Positions 54,071-63,923 of a stretch of 64,000 bases of DNA are shown here, piece by piece. The stretch is from Odontocerum albicorne. Its lineage: Eukaryota > Arthropoda > Insecta > Trichoptera > Odontoceridae. Numbering within the stretch: the first letter of the stretch is position 1; each line of letters begins with the position of its first letter. The DNA lies in assembly GCA_949825065.1 (NCBI GenBank), contig OX463856.1, positions 2,022,702 through 2,086,701 of the forward strand, read 5' to 3'. The position numbers were made by a program, and so were the translations under genes. The notes below the pieces were generated by a model, which worked only from the letters and a program-made list of their open reading frames with translations, was not told the origin of the DNA and searched no databases.

Positions 54071-54884
54071 AATACCTTGAAACACAATATTTTTTCCTTT
54101 AAACATTAGTTTAGTCTATTTAAAATAAACCTCCATTTTATACATATGAAGCACCCTAAGGGTGGGTGAGCTCCCTTAGCTGTGTTATAGAAATGGTATT
54201 TTATCAATATTATTACCAATAGTTTTTTTATGGTTATGAAAAAGGTATCGTAAAAAAATGAGTTTTATTTTCTGTCTGTAAAAAAATGAGTTTTTTTCTG
54301 AAAAATATTATTGCAAAACATGCAAACCACTTGCCTTTACAAACGCCAATTGATAAAAAGTCACAAATTCACAAAGTCTTCCAAACTGTGGCAAAAAAAA
54401 CGATCGCAAGGGATACTTATTAGAGAGCCAGCGCCCCTCAAACTTGGCCGCTTCGTGCCACGTCGGAAGTTTGGCCAACTTTTTTGGTCGCGTTCGCAAA
54501 GTTCCGCCTGGTTCTCAAAGTTTATCTCTTATCTTCGGCCTTTCCACTTCTAAAAGTGGAAAAAAATCCACTGAACTCTTCTTTCAAGTGGGAGCATTCT
54601 CCGGAAACTTTTCCGGATTTATTCAGTTCTCCCTTATCTGGGCGATGATGGTATAAATGTGATTTTTCGTATCATTAGAAATCGCTTAGGTTTTTGCGAT
54701 ACATTCTCCCTCCAAATAGACCGATACACTTGCCTTCAACTTTTCGTAATAATGAAAAACATTAACTACAGAGAAATAATATTGTTTGAGTGGTTAAAAT
54801 TTTCTAGTCACTTGGTTTTGTATTGTGTTATTATTGCTAGTTTATTAATTTTGGTTGGATTAAAAAAATAAATAAACAAATTTA
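54071..54884. other. no gene recognised
   Basis: Short frames only (up to 80 codons), none recognisable. Confidence 0.4.
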
Positions 54885-55085
54885 AACCATGTAAAAGGAA
54901 AAATAAGGAAATAAAACACTTATTTTATATTTTTGTGTTCACTACTGGTCTATTTTTGGGTTTACTACCGGTTTCGAAGACAACCGTCTTCATCGTCAGG
55001 TGAAGATAAACTAAACTGCTAAAAATACATTTCCTGTACAAGTGTATATAATATAAGAGGAATGAGGTAGGGGTAGAGAAGTGGG
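54885..55085 (-). repeat. dispersed repeat family D with CTGACGA hairpin GAAAC module
   Basis: On the minus strand CTGACGAT (54992-54999) is followed by GAAGAC, GGTT, GTCTTC, which is a perfect 6-bp hairpin, and then GAAACCGGTAGTAAACCC and an A-rich GTAGTGAACAC tail. This is the best conserved hairpin among the module copies. The upstream CTCTCCCCACTTCTCTACCC block matches family D at 41.4 kb. Confidence 0.78.
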
Positions 55086-56044
55086 GAGAGATTTGATTCA
55101 ATGGTAAATGGGGCGGGGAAAAATATAAATTTACTTACTTTTACATAAAACATGGCACCGCAAAGTGAAACTATAGTCTTTTCGAAGATTCAATAAATAA
55201 ATTAAACCAAGTCAGCTTACAGTTAAGAACTTTAATTAATGTAGTTTAACTTAAATAATCATGAAATTTTTTATAACTATATTAAACACACAGACAACAA
55301 AAAGTCTAAATGCTTTCGGTTTTACAATATTTTTTGGCATTATTTAAAAAAATTTGAACCTTTGGACTAAAAACTATTTTGACTTTTAGACGTTTTGGAA
55401 GCTCAAAGTCATCGCGATTTAAAGTCTTTCAACAACACTTTACTTGTAGCTAAGTAGTTAACATAATTGATTCGTATCCGAGCTCTCTCTCTCTTTGAAT
55501 AATGATCGTGATCTCTTATATATGAAGGATTATACGCCAGTGCCAAGTGATGAAGTATCCGAGCTCGTACTAAGCGTTCAGAGTTGGGTTCCAGGCAGGT
55601 TCACTTCAATAAAGGTAGATTTTTTTTCTGAAAAAAGTGAATTAACTATTTTAACACCACATTTACACAAATGTTTGTTTATTTTAGTTTTAAGTACAAT
55701 ACATGTGAGATTTTAATATTTAATATAAAATTTTTAAATCAACCAAAAAAATGTTTTAAGGCTTTGTGAAAAAAATGTAAAGATACTCGTATGTTTTAAA
55801 TGTTTTTTATGTGATTTATTCGTAGTTTATTGGCTGTCAATTCTTGGTGGGACTTGTACGAGTATTTTTATAAAATAAAATCAAAATTGTTTAATTCCGT
55901 TCAACTAACTTTTTGCCAATTTAACGATTTCACTCTACCGAGAACATCCTCAGAATGGTGGTCGACTATTTCGCTTTTTTTAATTTAAATACAGGTTTTA
56001 ATATATTGTATAATTTTCATAAACCACATACACCTGAGAGATTT
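55086..56044. other. no gene recognised
   Basis: AT-rich sequence, nothing recognised. Confidence 0.4.
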
Positions 56045-56298
56045 TTAGACTTAATAAGCAAACGTGTTCCTGTCCTATTTTGAGACTTAATGAGCAAACG
56101 TGTTCCTGTCCTATTTTTAGACTTAATGAGCAAACGTGTTCCTGTCCTATTTTTTGACTTAATGAGCAAACGTGTTCCTGTCCTATTTTTAGACTTAATG
56201 AGCAAACGTGTTCCTGTCCTATTTTTAGACTTAATGAGCAAACGTGTTCCTGTCCTATTTTTAGACTTAATGAGCAAACGTGTTCCTGTCCTATTTTA
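56045..56298 (+). repeat. tandem repeat, 36-bp unit, seven copies
   Basis: GACTTAATGAGCAAACGTGT and TCCTGTCCTATTTTTA repeat with an exact 36-bp period and very few differences. The period is 12 codons, so both strands show open repeat proteins; these are not credible genes. Confidence 0.97.
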
Positions 56299-56514
56299 AC
56301 AAAAAAAAATGTTGTGAACTATTAGTATTTGAATGAATATAAGTAAATACTCCACACTTGTTAAACAGTAAATCCTCTTTTAAATGCATCTCAATTTATT
56401 TTTACAAATGTCCCTGTATTGAGTAGTTCGATCAAAATAGAACATTTTTGGCAATTTTTTTATAACAAAAGCGTAGTCAAATATTCAGTAAATTAAGAAT
56501 ATTGGGAGCATAAC

Positions 56515-57510
56515 TATACACATAAAGATGCATACATTGAATCTAGTGAAATTCTCTGTCAGCCCGACAATGAAGTTCATTAGTTGTAAAGTAGGCATTT
56601 TGCTGTGCATACTTTGAAATAAGTAAAGTTCACTTTCAAACTGACAGTAAAATTTACGAGCTGCAAAGAAGACATTTTTGTGTGCATACTTAGAATCTAG
56701 TGATAAAGTTCACTGTCAGCCAGCCTATTAAATTTATTAGTTGCAAAATACGTATTTTTGTATGTATATTTTGAAATAAGTAAAGTTTACTTACAAACTA
56801 ACGAAAAATATGAGTTGCAAAGTAGGCATTTTTGTGTGCATACTTTACAACTAGTTAACTGTCATTCAGACAATGATACTCATTAGTTGCAAAGTAGGCA
56901 TTTTTGTGTGCATAATTTGAAACAAGTGAAGTGCACTGTCAGTCAGACAGTGAAATTCATTAGTTGCAAAGTAGGCATTTTTGTGTGCATAATTTGAAAC
57001 AAGTGAAGTGCACTGTCACTCAGACAGTGAAATTCATTAGTTGCAAAGTAGGCATTTTTGTGTGCATAATTTGAAACAAGTGAAGTGCAATGTCACTCAG
57101 ACAGTGAAATTCATTAGTTGCAAAGTAGGCATTTTTGTGTGCATAATTTGAAACAAGTGAAGTGCACTGTCAGCCAGACAAAGCAATTCATTAGTTGCTT
57201 AGTAGGCATTTTTGTATGCATACTTTAAAATTAGTGGAGTTCACTGACAATCAGACAATGAAGTTCATTATTTGCAAACAAGTGAAGTTCATTGTCAGTC
57301 AGACAATGAAATTCATTAGTTGCACAGTAGGCATTTTTGTGTGCATACATTGAAATTAATAAAGTTCTCTGCCAGTGAGACAGTGAAATTCCTTAGTTGC
57401 AAAGTAGGCCTTTTTGGGAGTATACTTTGAAACAAGTAAAGTTCACATTCAAACTGATAATAAAATTTGTCAGTTGCAAAGTAGACATTTTTGTGCGCAT
57501 ATCTATTCTT
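56515..57510 (+). repeat. tandem repeat, about 77-bp unit, 12-13 copies
   Basis: CATTAGTTGCAAAGTAGGCA and TTTTTGTGTGCATA recur about every 77 bp. Central units (56880-57180) are nearly identical, while outer units are diverged or truncated, a pattern of internal homogenisation. Confidence 0.93.
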
Positions 57511-57879
57511 CTTATCAACAAAAGTATAATATATATCTAGCCAGACAGATGAACTGGAAACTCAACCAATGTCGTCCTGAAAAGGTAGGAATATAAAATG
57601 AAATTCAGTAACCTGCTTAAAGTTAGAACTCTTTAACATCACAATACTCTGAAGGATAATTCGAACAATAGAAGAATAGTGGATGTGACATAAGAAGCTA
57701 AACGTGTAGTTCAGATAAAATGAACATCCAGGATTGGAAACTAAGATAGAAAAAAGAAGACCAAAAATGAATGGCAGCAGAAATCGATTACGCAATATTC
57801 GAGATCGTGTGCTTTGGAATTTTAATTACCATTAACAATTTTTTTTATACTTCTCATAAATATGTCCATGAAAATATCT
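57511..57879. other. no gene recognised
   Basis: Nothing recognised. Confidence 0.4.
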
Positions 57880-58150
57880 TAAATATTTTTTCTTATATTT
57901 CTTACAGTCCGTTCTATATTGTAAGTATTTCTTCATTCATTCGTTCCTTATATCCAAATCATCTTACAGTGCTCTTCTTTATCTCCCTTAATATATCAGC
58001 CTTAAGTTAACATTCATCCCTTATCACATCATGTTATATTATGTCATACATTGTTACCCAATATATTCTTTATTTATTTGGTTCCTTTAATTTTCTTTTC
58101 ACGTTGAATTTTACTCCCATACACCAAAGTGCATCAAAATATACAATGAA
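57880..58150 (-). mobile_element. LINE family B pol remnant
   Basis: The minus strand contains GTATGGGAGTAAAATTCAAC and GACATAATATAACATGATGT, matching 50700-50860 and 52850-52960 in order. Frames are broken. Confidence 0.55.
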
Positions 58151-58244
58151 CAAGTGTTTCATATACAAATGTTTCATACAGTGAAAAAGTGTTCCATATT
58201 CCTTTTTTTTATTTCTGTGGATTTGTGTGTATAAATAATTTTTT

Positions 58245-58498
58245 ATGTTGTTTATAGTTAAGGCATTAACGTTGTGGAGGTTTAAAGACATAGTAATTTA
58301 TTTTTACAAACACTGTTTATTCCACTTTTTTGTGACGGTATAACCCTACCGGTTTCAAGGCTTTCACCTCATCTTCAGGGGAACGCAAACAAGACTTGTT
58401 TGCGCTCCCCTGAAGATGAGGTGAAAGCCTTGAAACTGGTAGGGTTATACCGTCACAAAAAAGTGGAATAAACATTGTTTGTAAAAATAAATTACAAT
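58245..58498. mobile_element. foldback element F (copy 2)
   Basis: Arms of about 103 bp (58290-58393 and 58395-58497) around a single unpaired base; centre CAAGACTTG. Outside the left arm is the single-sided GTTAAGGCATTAACGTTGTG segment. Arms agree almost completely (GAACGC against GCGCTC; CCGGT against CTGGT). This is the best preserved copy. Confidence 0.93.
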
Positions 58499-59324
58499 AA
58501 TTCTTTAGAAATTTAAAGTTCCTGATTAAAATACTCATTTATGGTATTATGTTGTGATTCAACTGGTCTTCCATTTAAGATTGATTTTTATTCTTATGAC
58601 TGCTTTAAACACGTTGTATTAATTTATTTGGTTTTATTTTGTGATATCTATCTGCGTTAGGACGTGCTACAGCGACTAAGGCAGGGGAATTTTTGTATTT
58701 TTCATTGTAAAATTCATAAACTTTAAACAAATCCTAAAAAAGTTACACAAATAGAGTTGTGATGCATCACCCCAATTAAATTCTACTTAAAATACAATAT
58801 AAACAAAAATATAAATGTTTTTTTCCTACAGCATTTAATTTAAAAGCGCAAATAAAATAAATTGAAATTCAAAGCTACCGTTCAAACGGAGGTGGTGGAG
58901 TGTGTAAAATCTTGGGAAAACATCGATAGTAAAGCGAAACGCACGCGAAATGTCAAACGAATAAAGTGGGAATGCTTTTTATACCCGTTTTATTTCAATT
59001 TGCTGGGCGCGTGACGAATAAAAGCGTACATTCCGACGGCCGTTTAAATGATTCTTCAAAACGATTTTTATTTAAATGCGTTTAAATGCAAATTTAAAAA
59101 CGTTATGTCGATCGGAAACGGCTCTCTCGTTTTATTCCTGTACTTTTATACCTGTTGCAGGTATTCTCAACTACGAGTACTTAAATTTAAAAACTTATAT
59201 TTTAAATATATTTACTAACGTATTATTTGTTTAAACAATTCTATTCATTGTTATAATAAAGCGAAACCGGAAATTTATAAAGATCTTATTTTCGTAATGT
59301 ATCACGATTTATACATTATTTATA
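58499..59324. other. no gene recognised
   Basis: AT-rich sequence, nothing recognised. Confidence 0.4.
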
Positions 59325-60246
59325 CGAGGGTCATCCAGAAAGTAAGATTACATTTATGTAGGATCGAAAAATGCTTTTATTTAATTGAAATTCACAGGAT
59401 ACTTCACAAATATATAAAACTATTTTTCAACGTAATCGCCGTCGAGATCGAGACATTTCTGTAGTCGGGGCACCAGTTTTTGTATGCCAGTGTCATAGAC
59501 CCCCGCCGCCAGCTCTTTCAGCCACTTCTTCACAGCTTCCTCGACCTCCTGATCGTTGAAAAATTGTTGGGGTGTAGTGACACACCCACGTCTCATTCCC
59601 CGTCACGATAGAGTCCAGAAAAACTTCTCTTTCCGGTGCAAAACGATCCAAAAATTCATGCGCGGTGGTCAAGCGATTTTGACGGTAGTCCGGTGTGTGC
59701 ATTCTGGACACCCATCTCGCACACAACTTCTTGTAACCAAGTTTTTCCGACACAATATTACCAAGGAGACTTCGAGAAATATCAGAAAATTCTTCGCGAA
59801 GGTCGTCAAATGTCAAACGGCGGTCATTTCGCACTTGTTCTTCAATTTTTTGCACAAATTCGTCAGAAATCACTGCCTTGCCTCGTCGTGAGTATCAGTA
59901 CGGCCTTCTCTGAACAACCTTACCCACTTCGTGACATGTTGTCGACTCATCACATCACTACCATAGACTTCTACGAGCCTCCGATGGATATTTGCGGTGA
60001 TATTATTTTGCAAAGTTAAAAAACAGATGACCGCGCGGGTCTCGCACGGACGAGAGGTGGCGGGAGTCCGCGACGACCTCTCCGTCGGAAGAATTTACTG
60101 TGCCTGAACAAAATGGCCGACAAACACGCGGGACCAAACAAACTGACCATTAGGATTCCCCCTATACGCCAGATGTGCCAAATTAAAAACAAAAAATGTC
60201 CCCCGGCCTCAGGAGCCCTTGTAACTTTAGTTTCTGGTGACCCTCG
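59325..60246 (-). mobile_element. mariner element, internally deleted (922 bp)
   Basis: Inverted ends CGAGGGTCATCCAGAAAGTA and (right, reverse complement) CGAGGGTCACCAGAAACTAA. TA lies at 59323-59324 and 60247-60248. A different subfamily from the 956-bp pair, sharing only the CGAGG start. The right TA is immediately followed by foldback F copy 3. Confidence 0.92.
59460..60015 (-). pseudogene. mariner transposase, deleted, catalytic Asp replaced by Asn
   Basis: N-terminal part LQNNITANIHRRLVEVYGSD and RQHVTKWVRLFREGRTDTHD, then a small deletion/frameshift (GCAAGGCAGTGATT). Then ISDEFVQKIEEQVRNDRRLT, SEKLGYKKLCARWVSRM and IVTGNETWVCHYTP, in which the first catalytic Asp is Asn. A large deletion then removes the second and third aspartates, and the C-terminus (NDQEVEEAVKKWLKELAAG, QKCLDLDGDYVEK) follows in another frame. 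Confidence 0.92.
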
Positions 60247-60440
60247 TAGTTAAGGCATTACACATTGCGGAGGTTTAAAGACATTGTAATTTGTTTTATC
60301 AAACACTATTTTTTCTATTTTTTGTAACGGTATGACCCTACCGGTTTAAGGCTGATGATGAGGTGAAAGTCTTGAAACCGGTAAGGCTATACCGTTACAA
60401 AAAGTGGAATAAACAGTGTTTGATAAAACAAATTACAATT
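60247..60440. mobile_element. foldback element F (copy 3, centre deleted)
   Basis: TAGTTAAGGCATTACACATT, GGAGGTTTAAAGACATTGTA, then arms of about 65 bp (60283-60349 and 60374-60439) containing ACCCTACCGGTTT and GAAACCGGTAAGGCT. The GC-rich central part present in copies 1 and 2 is missing. It abuts the mariner with no gap. Confidence 0.9.
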
Positions 60441-60594
60441 ACAAAAACCAGTAAGGGACCATTTGAAATGGCTAAACAACATTAATTATTATTATTCGGA
60501 GTTCTTAATCGAAAAAAAAAAAGATCGATAGTATTATGCGTATTCCGCAGACAAGCTATGGGGGATTGCAGCTGGATAATTTGAAAATTCTCGC

Positions 60595-60870
60595 GATTTA
60601 AAAAAGCATAAAATTTACCCTTAATGACTTAAACAACCAAATTAATTTCAATAATATCCCTCTGCTAATTATGTTTCCAGTTACCTATTCCCCTGCCCTC
60701 ATAAGCCACTACTCCATCCCCCTCTCCTGTACCTATTACGATTAGCAATACAATATTTTAGACATCATTTAATTCATATTTACCTGACGAGAAAGACGGA
60801 CGTTGAAACCGGTTGTAAACTCATATAAAAAAGTGGTGAATATAAAATTTAAAAAAATCATATTTTATTA
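60595..60870 (+). repeat. dispersed repeat family D
   Basis: CAAATTAATTTCAATAATAT, CCCTCTGCTAATTATGT, CCTGCCCTCATAAGCCACTA, CTGACGAGAAAGACGGACG, TTGAAACCGGTTGTAAACTC and AAAAAAGTGGTGAATATAAA parallel 41275-41600. Confidence 0.78.
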
Positions 60871-61740
60871 AAAAAATAAAAACATGACACCTCAATGTCA
60901 AACAAACGTCTTCTCTAAGATTTAAGAAATAGTTTCAGAGTTTTAGTGTTAGCACGTTTATTCAAATATAATAAAAAATTTAAACGTTGTTTAATTCTTT
61001 TGAAAGTATATATAACCTTTCAGGGGTATACCGAACTAACTATTAGTTAGCTTGGAATACTCCTGAAGATGTGTAACGTATTACTTGAAACTAGTTGGGT
61101 TAAATTTATATTTTTAAGTGGATTAAACTGTGTTTCATTTTTCTGTTATATTTGAAAATACGTCGTTAACAAGTTCAACAATGCCCAAGAGAATGAAAGA
61201 AAGATTGAACAAAGATGGTGGAAACCAGAAAAAATGCATCACTGAAAAATGATGAGAAATGGATTTATTTCAGTTTTGGAAACACGTCAATGATTTTCCT
61301 TACAAAATAAAACTTATTTGATTACAATGAATAATTAAAGGGCAATAATTTCACCTGATATGTATAATATATAGAGTATGTTGTATGAATGTTGTTTATT
61401 AAATTTGCATGTTTAACACCCCTGATTAACTTGCGAGAAGCAAAAGCTTTTCAGGTTTCAAATAAAAAGTTCGATAAGCTCGCATGAGGGCAAATGATCG
61501 TTACCTCTTCGCACTCAGACTCTTTCGATACTCTACAGGAGTTAGTACTACCTCTTTATAGGGTCAGTAATACAATTGTAAACCCTTTCCTTGGAATTTA
61601 CATTTAATTGAAATATGTCAATAGTTTACGTGTTTCAAACAGCGACTCAAACAGTTTTACATTTCTTTTCAGTGTGACCTAACGTGTGTTCTGGTTGTCT
61701 TATTATCGTTATTTCCAATATCACTTTTTCTCTCCAATAA
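60871..61740. other. no gene; another CTGAAGA...GAAAC module at 61060-61150
   Basis: CTGAAGA (61073-61079) and TGTGTAACGTATTACTTG form a hairpin (GTAA, CGTA, TTAC). GAAACTAGTTGGGTTAAATT and TTTTAAGTGGATTAAACTGT follow, the same order as in families D and F. The rest is AT-rich with nothing recognised. Confidence 0.55.
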
Positions 61741-61830
61741 CCACAGTGACCTGGTTGGTTAAGACGCTTGACTTCCACTAAGGAGTTTCAGGTTCAATTC
61801 TCGATAGTACCCGAAAAAAAAAGGTTTGGT
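61741..61830 (+). repeat. tRNA-derived SINE head
   Basis: GTGACCTGGTTGGTTAAGAC (A box) and TCAGGTTCAATTCTCGATAG (B box), then TACCC and an A-run. The body after it is not recognisable. Confidence 0.75.
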
Positions 61831-61904
61831 AAAAATGCTGGTCTACTTACAATGTGCGTATGTGTTAGACTTGTAGCTTCTTTATGTACGGGGTAGTATT
61901 TCTA

Positions 61905-62260
61905 TAATATGTGGTGTGAACGGGGCGCTTGATGACTGGGAGCAGGTGGCTCGGGACCGTGAGGGGTGAAGAGCCGTATATTCTCGGGCTGATGGCGTCT
62001 CAGCGGCTAGACGTATGAGAAACAGTATGCGCGTTGTGAGCATGCGTCAATATGGCCAGGCGGCTCAGCAGGGCCCATATTTCTGTGGTATTTGCGGGAG
62101 GGTGTGCGCATCCAGGATCGGGCTTTTCTCTCACAGAAGATCACACGGTCAACGTGGGAGAACGGTTCAGGATTGACGTTGGAGATGTGAGGGGATCCTC
62201 GACTTTGAGGCCCAGAAATGGTGATGATGATGATGGTGAAGAACTGCCAATAACGTGCTA
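61905..62260 (+). pseudogene. LINE pol C-terminus ending in a C2H2 zinc finger
   Basis: From about 61928 the plus strand reads DDWEQVARDREG, a stop (TGA where TGG is expected), RAVYSRADGVSAARRMRNSM and RVVSMRQYGQAAQQGPYFCG, then ICGRVCASRIGLFSHRRSH. Cys-x2-Cys-x12-His-x3-His is a complete classical zinc finger at the C-terminus, as known in several insect LINE pol proteins. The frame stops at 62165-62175, and a GATG-rich tail follows (62222-62240). 5'-truncated. Confidence 0.82.
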
Positions 62261-62636
62261 CTCCAGTGGTTTCATTATTTGAATCGATGACAAGGTTATC
62301 TGTTGGCCAGTTTTTCCATATTTCCGAATCACCAGTTTAGACATGCTCGAAGGGTATCATACGAAATAAAAATAATCTCCTAGCAATAGATAGCTCAGTT
62401 TTATTTAGTTATTTTCATTAAGTTAAATTTTTGTGTTCGGGGATAATTTTGGTTAGTTGTTATTATTAAATATTCTAATATGGAGTTCCACAAAGTCAAA
62501 TCAGACACTTCTTAAATATTTGTCTGAGGTGTACCTATTGACATTTTTTAAATGCTCAAAATGTCATATGAAGGGGACCCTCGATTCGTATCCATATCTC
62601 AATACTAATTTATGGGGATAATCCAGATGTAAAATA
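62261..62636. other. no gene recognised
   Basis: AT-rich flank of the intact mariner; nothing recognised. Confidence 0.4.
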
Positions 62637-63923
62637 TTAGGTCCTTACATATGAAATTGGCGTTTTGCCGTACTGGCAACTTTGATCTCAAATATCTTCT
62701 CTTTGGTTAGGAATTCCAAATTCAAATTTATACAGCTATTTACTCAAGTATTTGTGTTTTGAAAATTATAATTCATTTGTTTTTTCCTCAATTGTTTTTT
62801 TTCTTTGCGTCACTCAGTTTACAAAATGGAAAACTTGAAATATCGCGTTATTTACGAGTACGAGTTCCACCGTGGCACCAGTGCTGCAGAAACGGCTCGA
62901 AGGATTAATGATGTGTATGGCGACGGTGCCGCAAAAGAAAACACAGTGCGTTTTTGGTTCCAACGTTTTCGTTCTGGAAATTTCGACCTCCAGAACAAAC
63001 CCCGTGGACGGCCGGAGACCAAAGTTGATAATGAAGAATTGAAGGCTATTGTGGAAGCGGATCCATCGCAAACCACGTCCGAGTTAGCTGCAGGCTGCGG
63101 TGTTAGTGATAAAACTGTTTTAATCCACTTGAAGCAAATTGGGAAGGTGAAAAAGCTTGAAAGGTGGGTACCTCACGAATTGAGTGAAGCAAATCAACAA
63201 ACGCGCGTTGACTGCTGCGTTGCATTACTCAACCGGCACAATAATGAAGGGATTTTGAATCGAATCATTACCTGTGATGAAAAGTGGATCCTGTATGATA
63301 ATCGGAAGTGCTCATCGCAATGGCTGAACCCTGCCGAACCAGCCAAACCATGCCCCAAGCGAAAATTGACTCCAAAAAAGTTACTTGTGAGCGTTTGGTG
63401 GACTAGTGCTGGTGTCGTTCACTACAGCTTTCTTAAATCTGGCCAGACGATTACGGCAGATGTCTATTGTCAGCAACTGCAAACCATGATGGAAAAGCTA
63501 GCTGCTAAACAACCGAGGCTGGTTAATCGCTCTAGGCCACTGCTGCTTCATGATAACGCTAGACCACACACTGCACAACAGACGGCTACCAAATTAGAAG
63601 AGCTTCAATTGGAATGTCTAAGACATCCACCGTACTCTCCGGACCTTGCCCCAACAGATTACTATCTTTTTCGAAATTTGGATAACTTCTTGCAAGGGAA
63701 AAAATTCAACTCCGATGGGGCAGTCCAAACCGACTTCAAAGATTTTATTGATTCCCGTCGGAATGGTTTTTTTAGTAAAGGGATCGATGAACTACCTATG
63801 AGATGGCAAAAGTGCATAGATAGCAATGGTACATACTTTGATTAAATAAATATATTATATTAAAAAAAAATCAACTTTATGTTCCTCCCAAACAAAACGC
63901 CAATTTCATATGTAAGGACCTAA
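62637..63923 (+). mobile_element. intact mariner transposon (1287 bp)
   Basis: Perfectly matching 31-bp terminal inverted repeats beginning TTAGGTCCTTACATATGAAA, flanked by TA at 62635-62636 and 63924-63925. It contains one uninterrupted transposase gene. The length is normal for a complete mariner. Perfect ends and an undamaged gene point to a recent arrival or an active family. No other element here has these ends. Confidence 0.97.
62826..63845 (+). CDS. mariner transposase, apparently intact (339 aa)
   Basis: DDE/D transposase that cuts and reinserts its own element at TA sites in the nucleus. I take the ATG at 62826 (MENLKYRVIYEYEFHRGTSA) as the start, because mariner proteins begin at this point; the in-frame alternative at 62805 adds seven residues. 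The N-terminal third is the bipartite helix-turn-helix DNA-binding region (ARRINDVYGDG, RFWFQRFRSGNFDL, then GRP). The linker has the diagnostic WVPHEL. Catalytic aspartates: ITCDEKWILYDN (D151), LLLHDNARPHTA (D243) and YSPDLAPTDYYLF (D278), with 34 residues between the second and third, as required. It ends RWQKCIDSNGTYFD, resembling the cecropia/Hsmar1-type branch. No stop or frameshift is seen. An A-rich run follows the stop. Confidence 0.96.
   Translation: MENLKYRVIYEYEFHRGTSAAETARRINDVYGDGAAKENTVRFWFQRFRSGNFDLQNKPRGRPETKVDNEELKAIVEADPSQTTSELAAGCGVSDKTVLIHLKQIGKVKKLERWVPHELSEANQQTRVDCCVALLNRHNNEGILNRIITCDEKWILYDNRKCSSQWLNPAEPAKPCPKRKLTPKKLLVSVWWTSAGVVHYSFLKSGQTITADVYCQQLQTMMEKLAAKQPRLVNRSRPLLLHDNARPHTAQQTATKLEELQLECLRHPPYSPDLAPTDYYLFRNLDNFLQGKKFNSDGAVQTDFKDFIDSRRNGFFSKGIDELPMRWQKCIDSNGTYFD

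Noticed and set aside
54308..54656. Overlapping 63-80-codon frames
   Set aside because: No domain or codon-use signal; adjacent to repeats.
56017..56299. Repeat proteins on both strands
   Set aside because: By-products of the 36-bp tandem array.
62814..63076. Minus-strand frames inside the intact mariner
   Set aside because: Shadow frames of the transposase gene.
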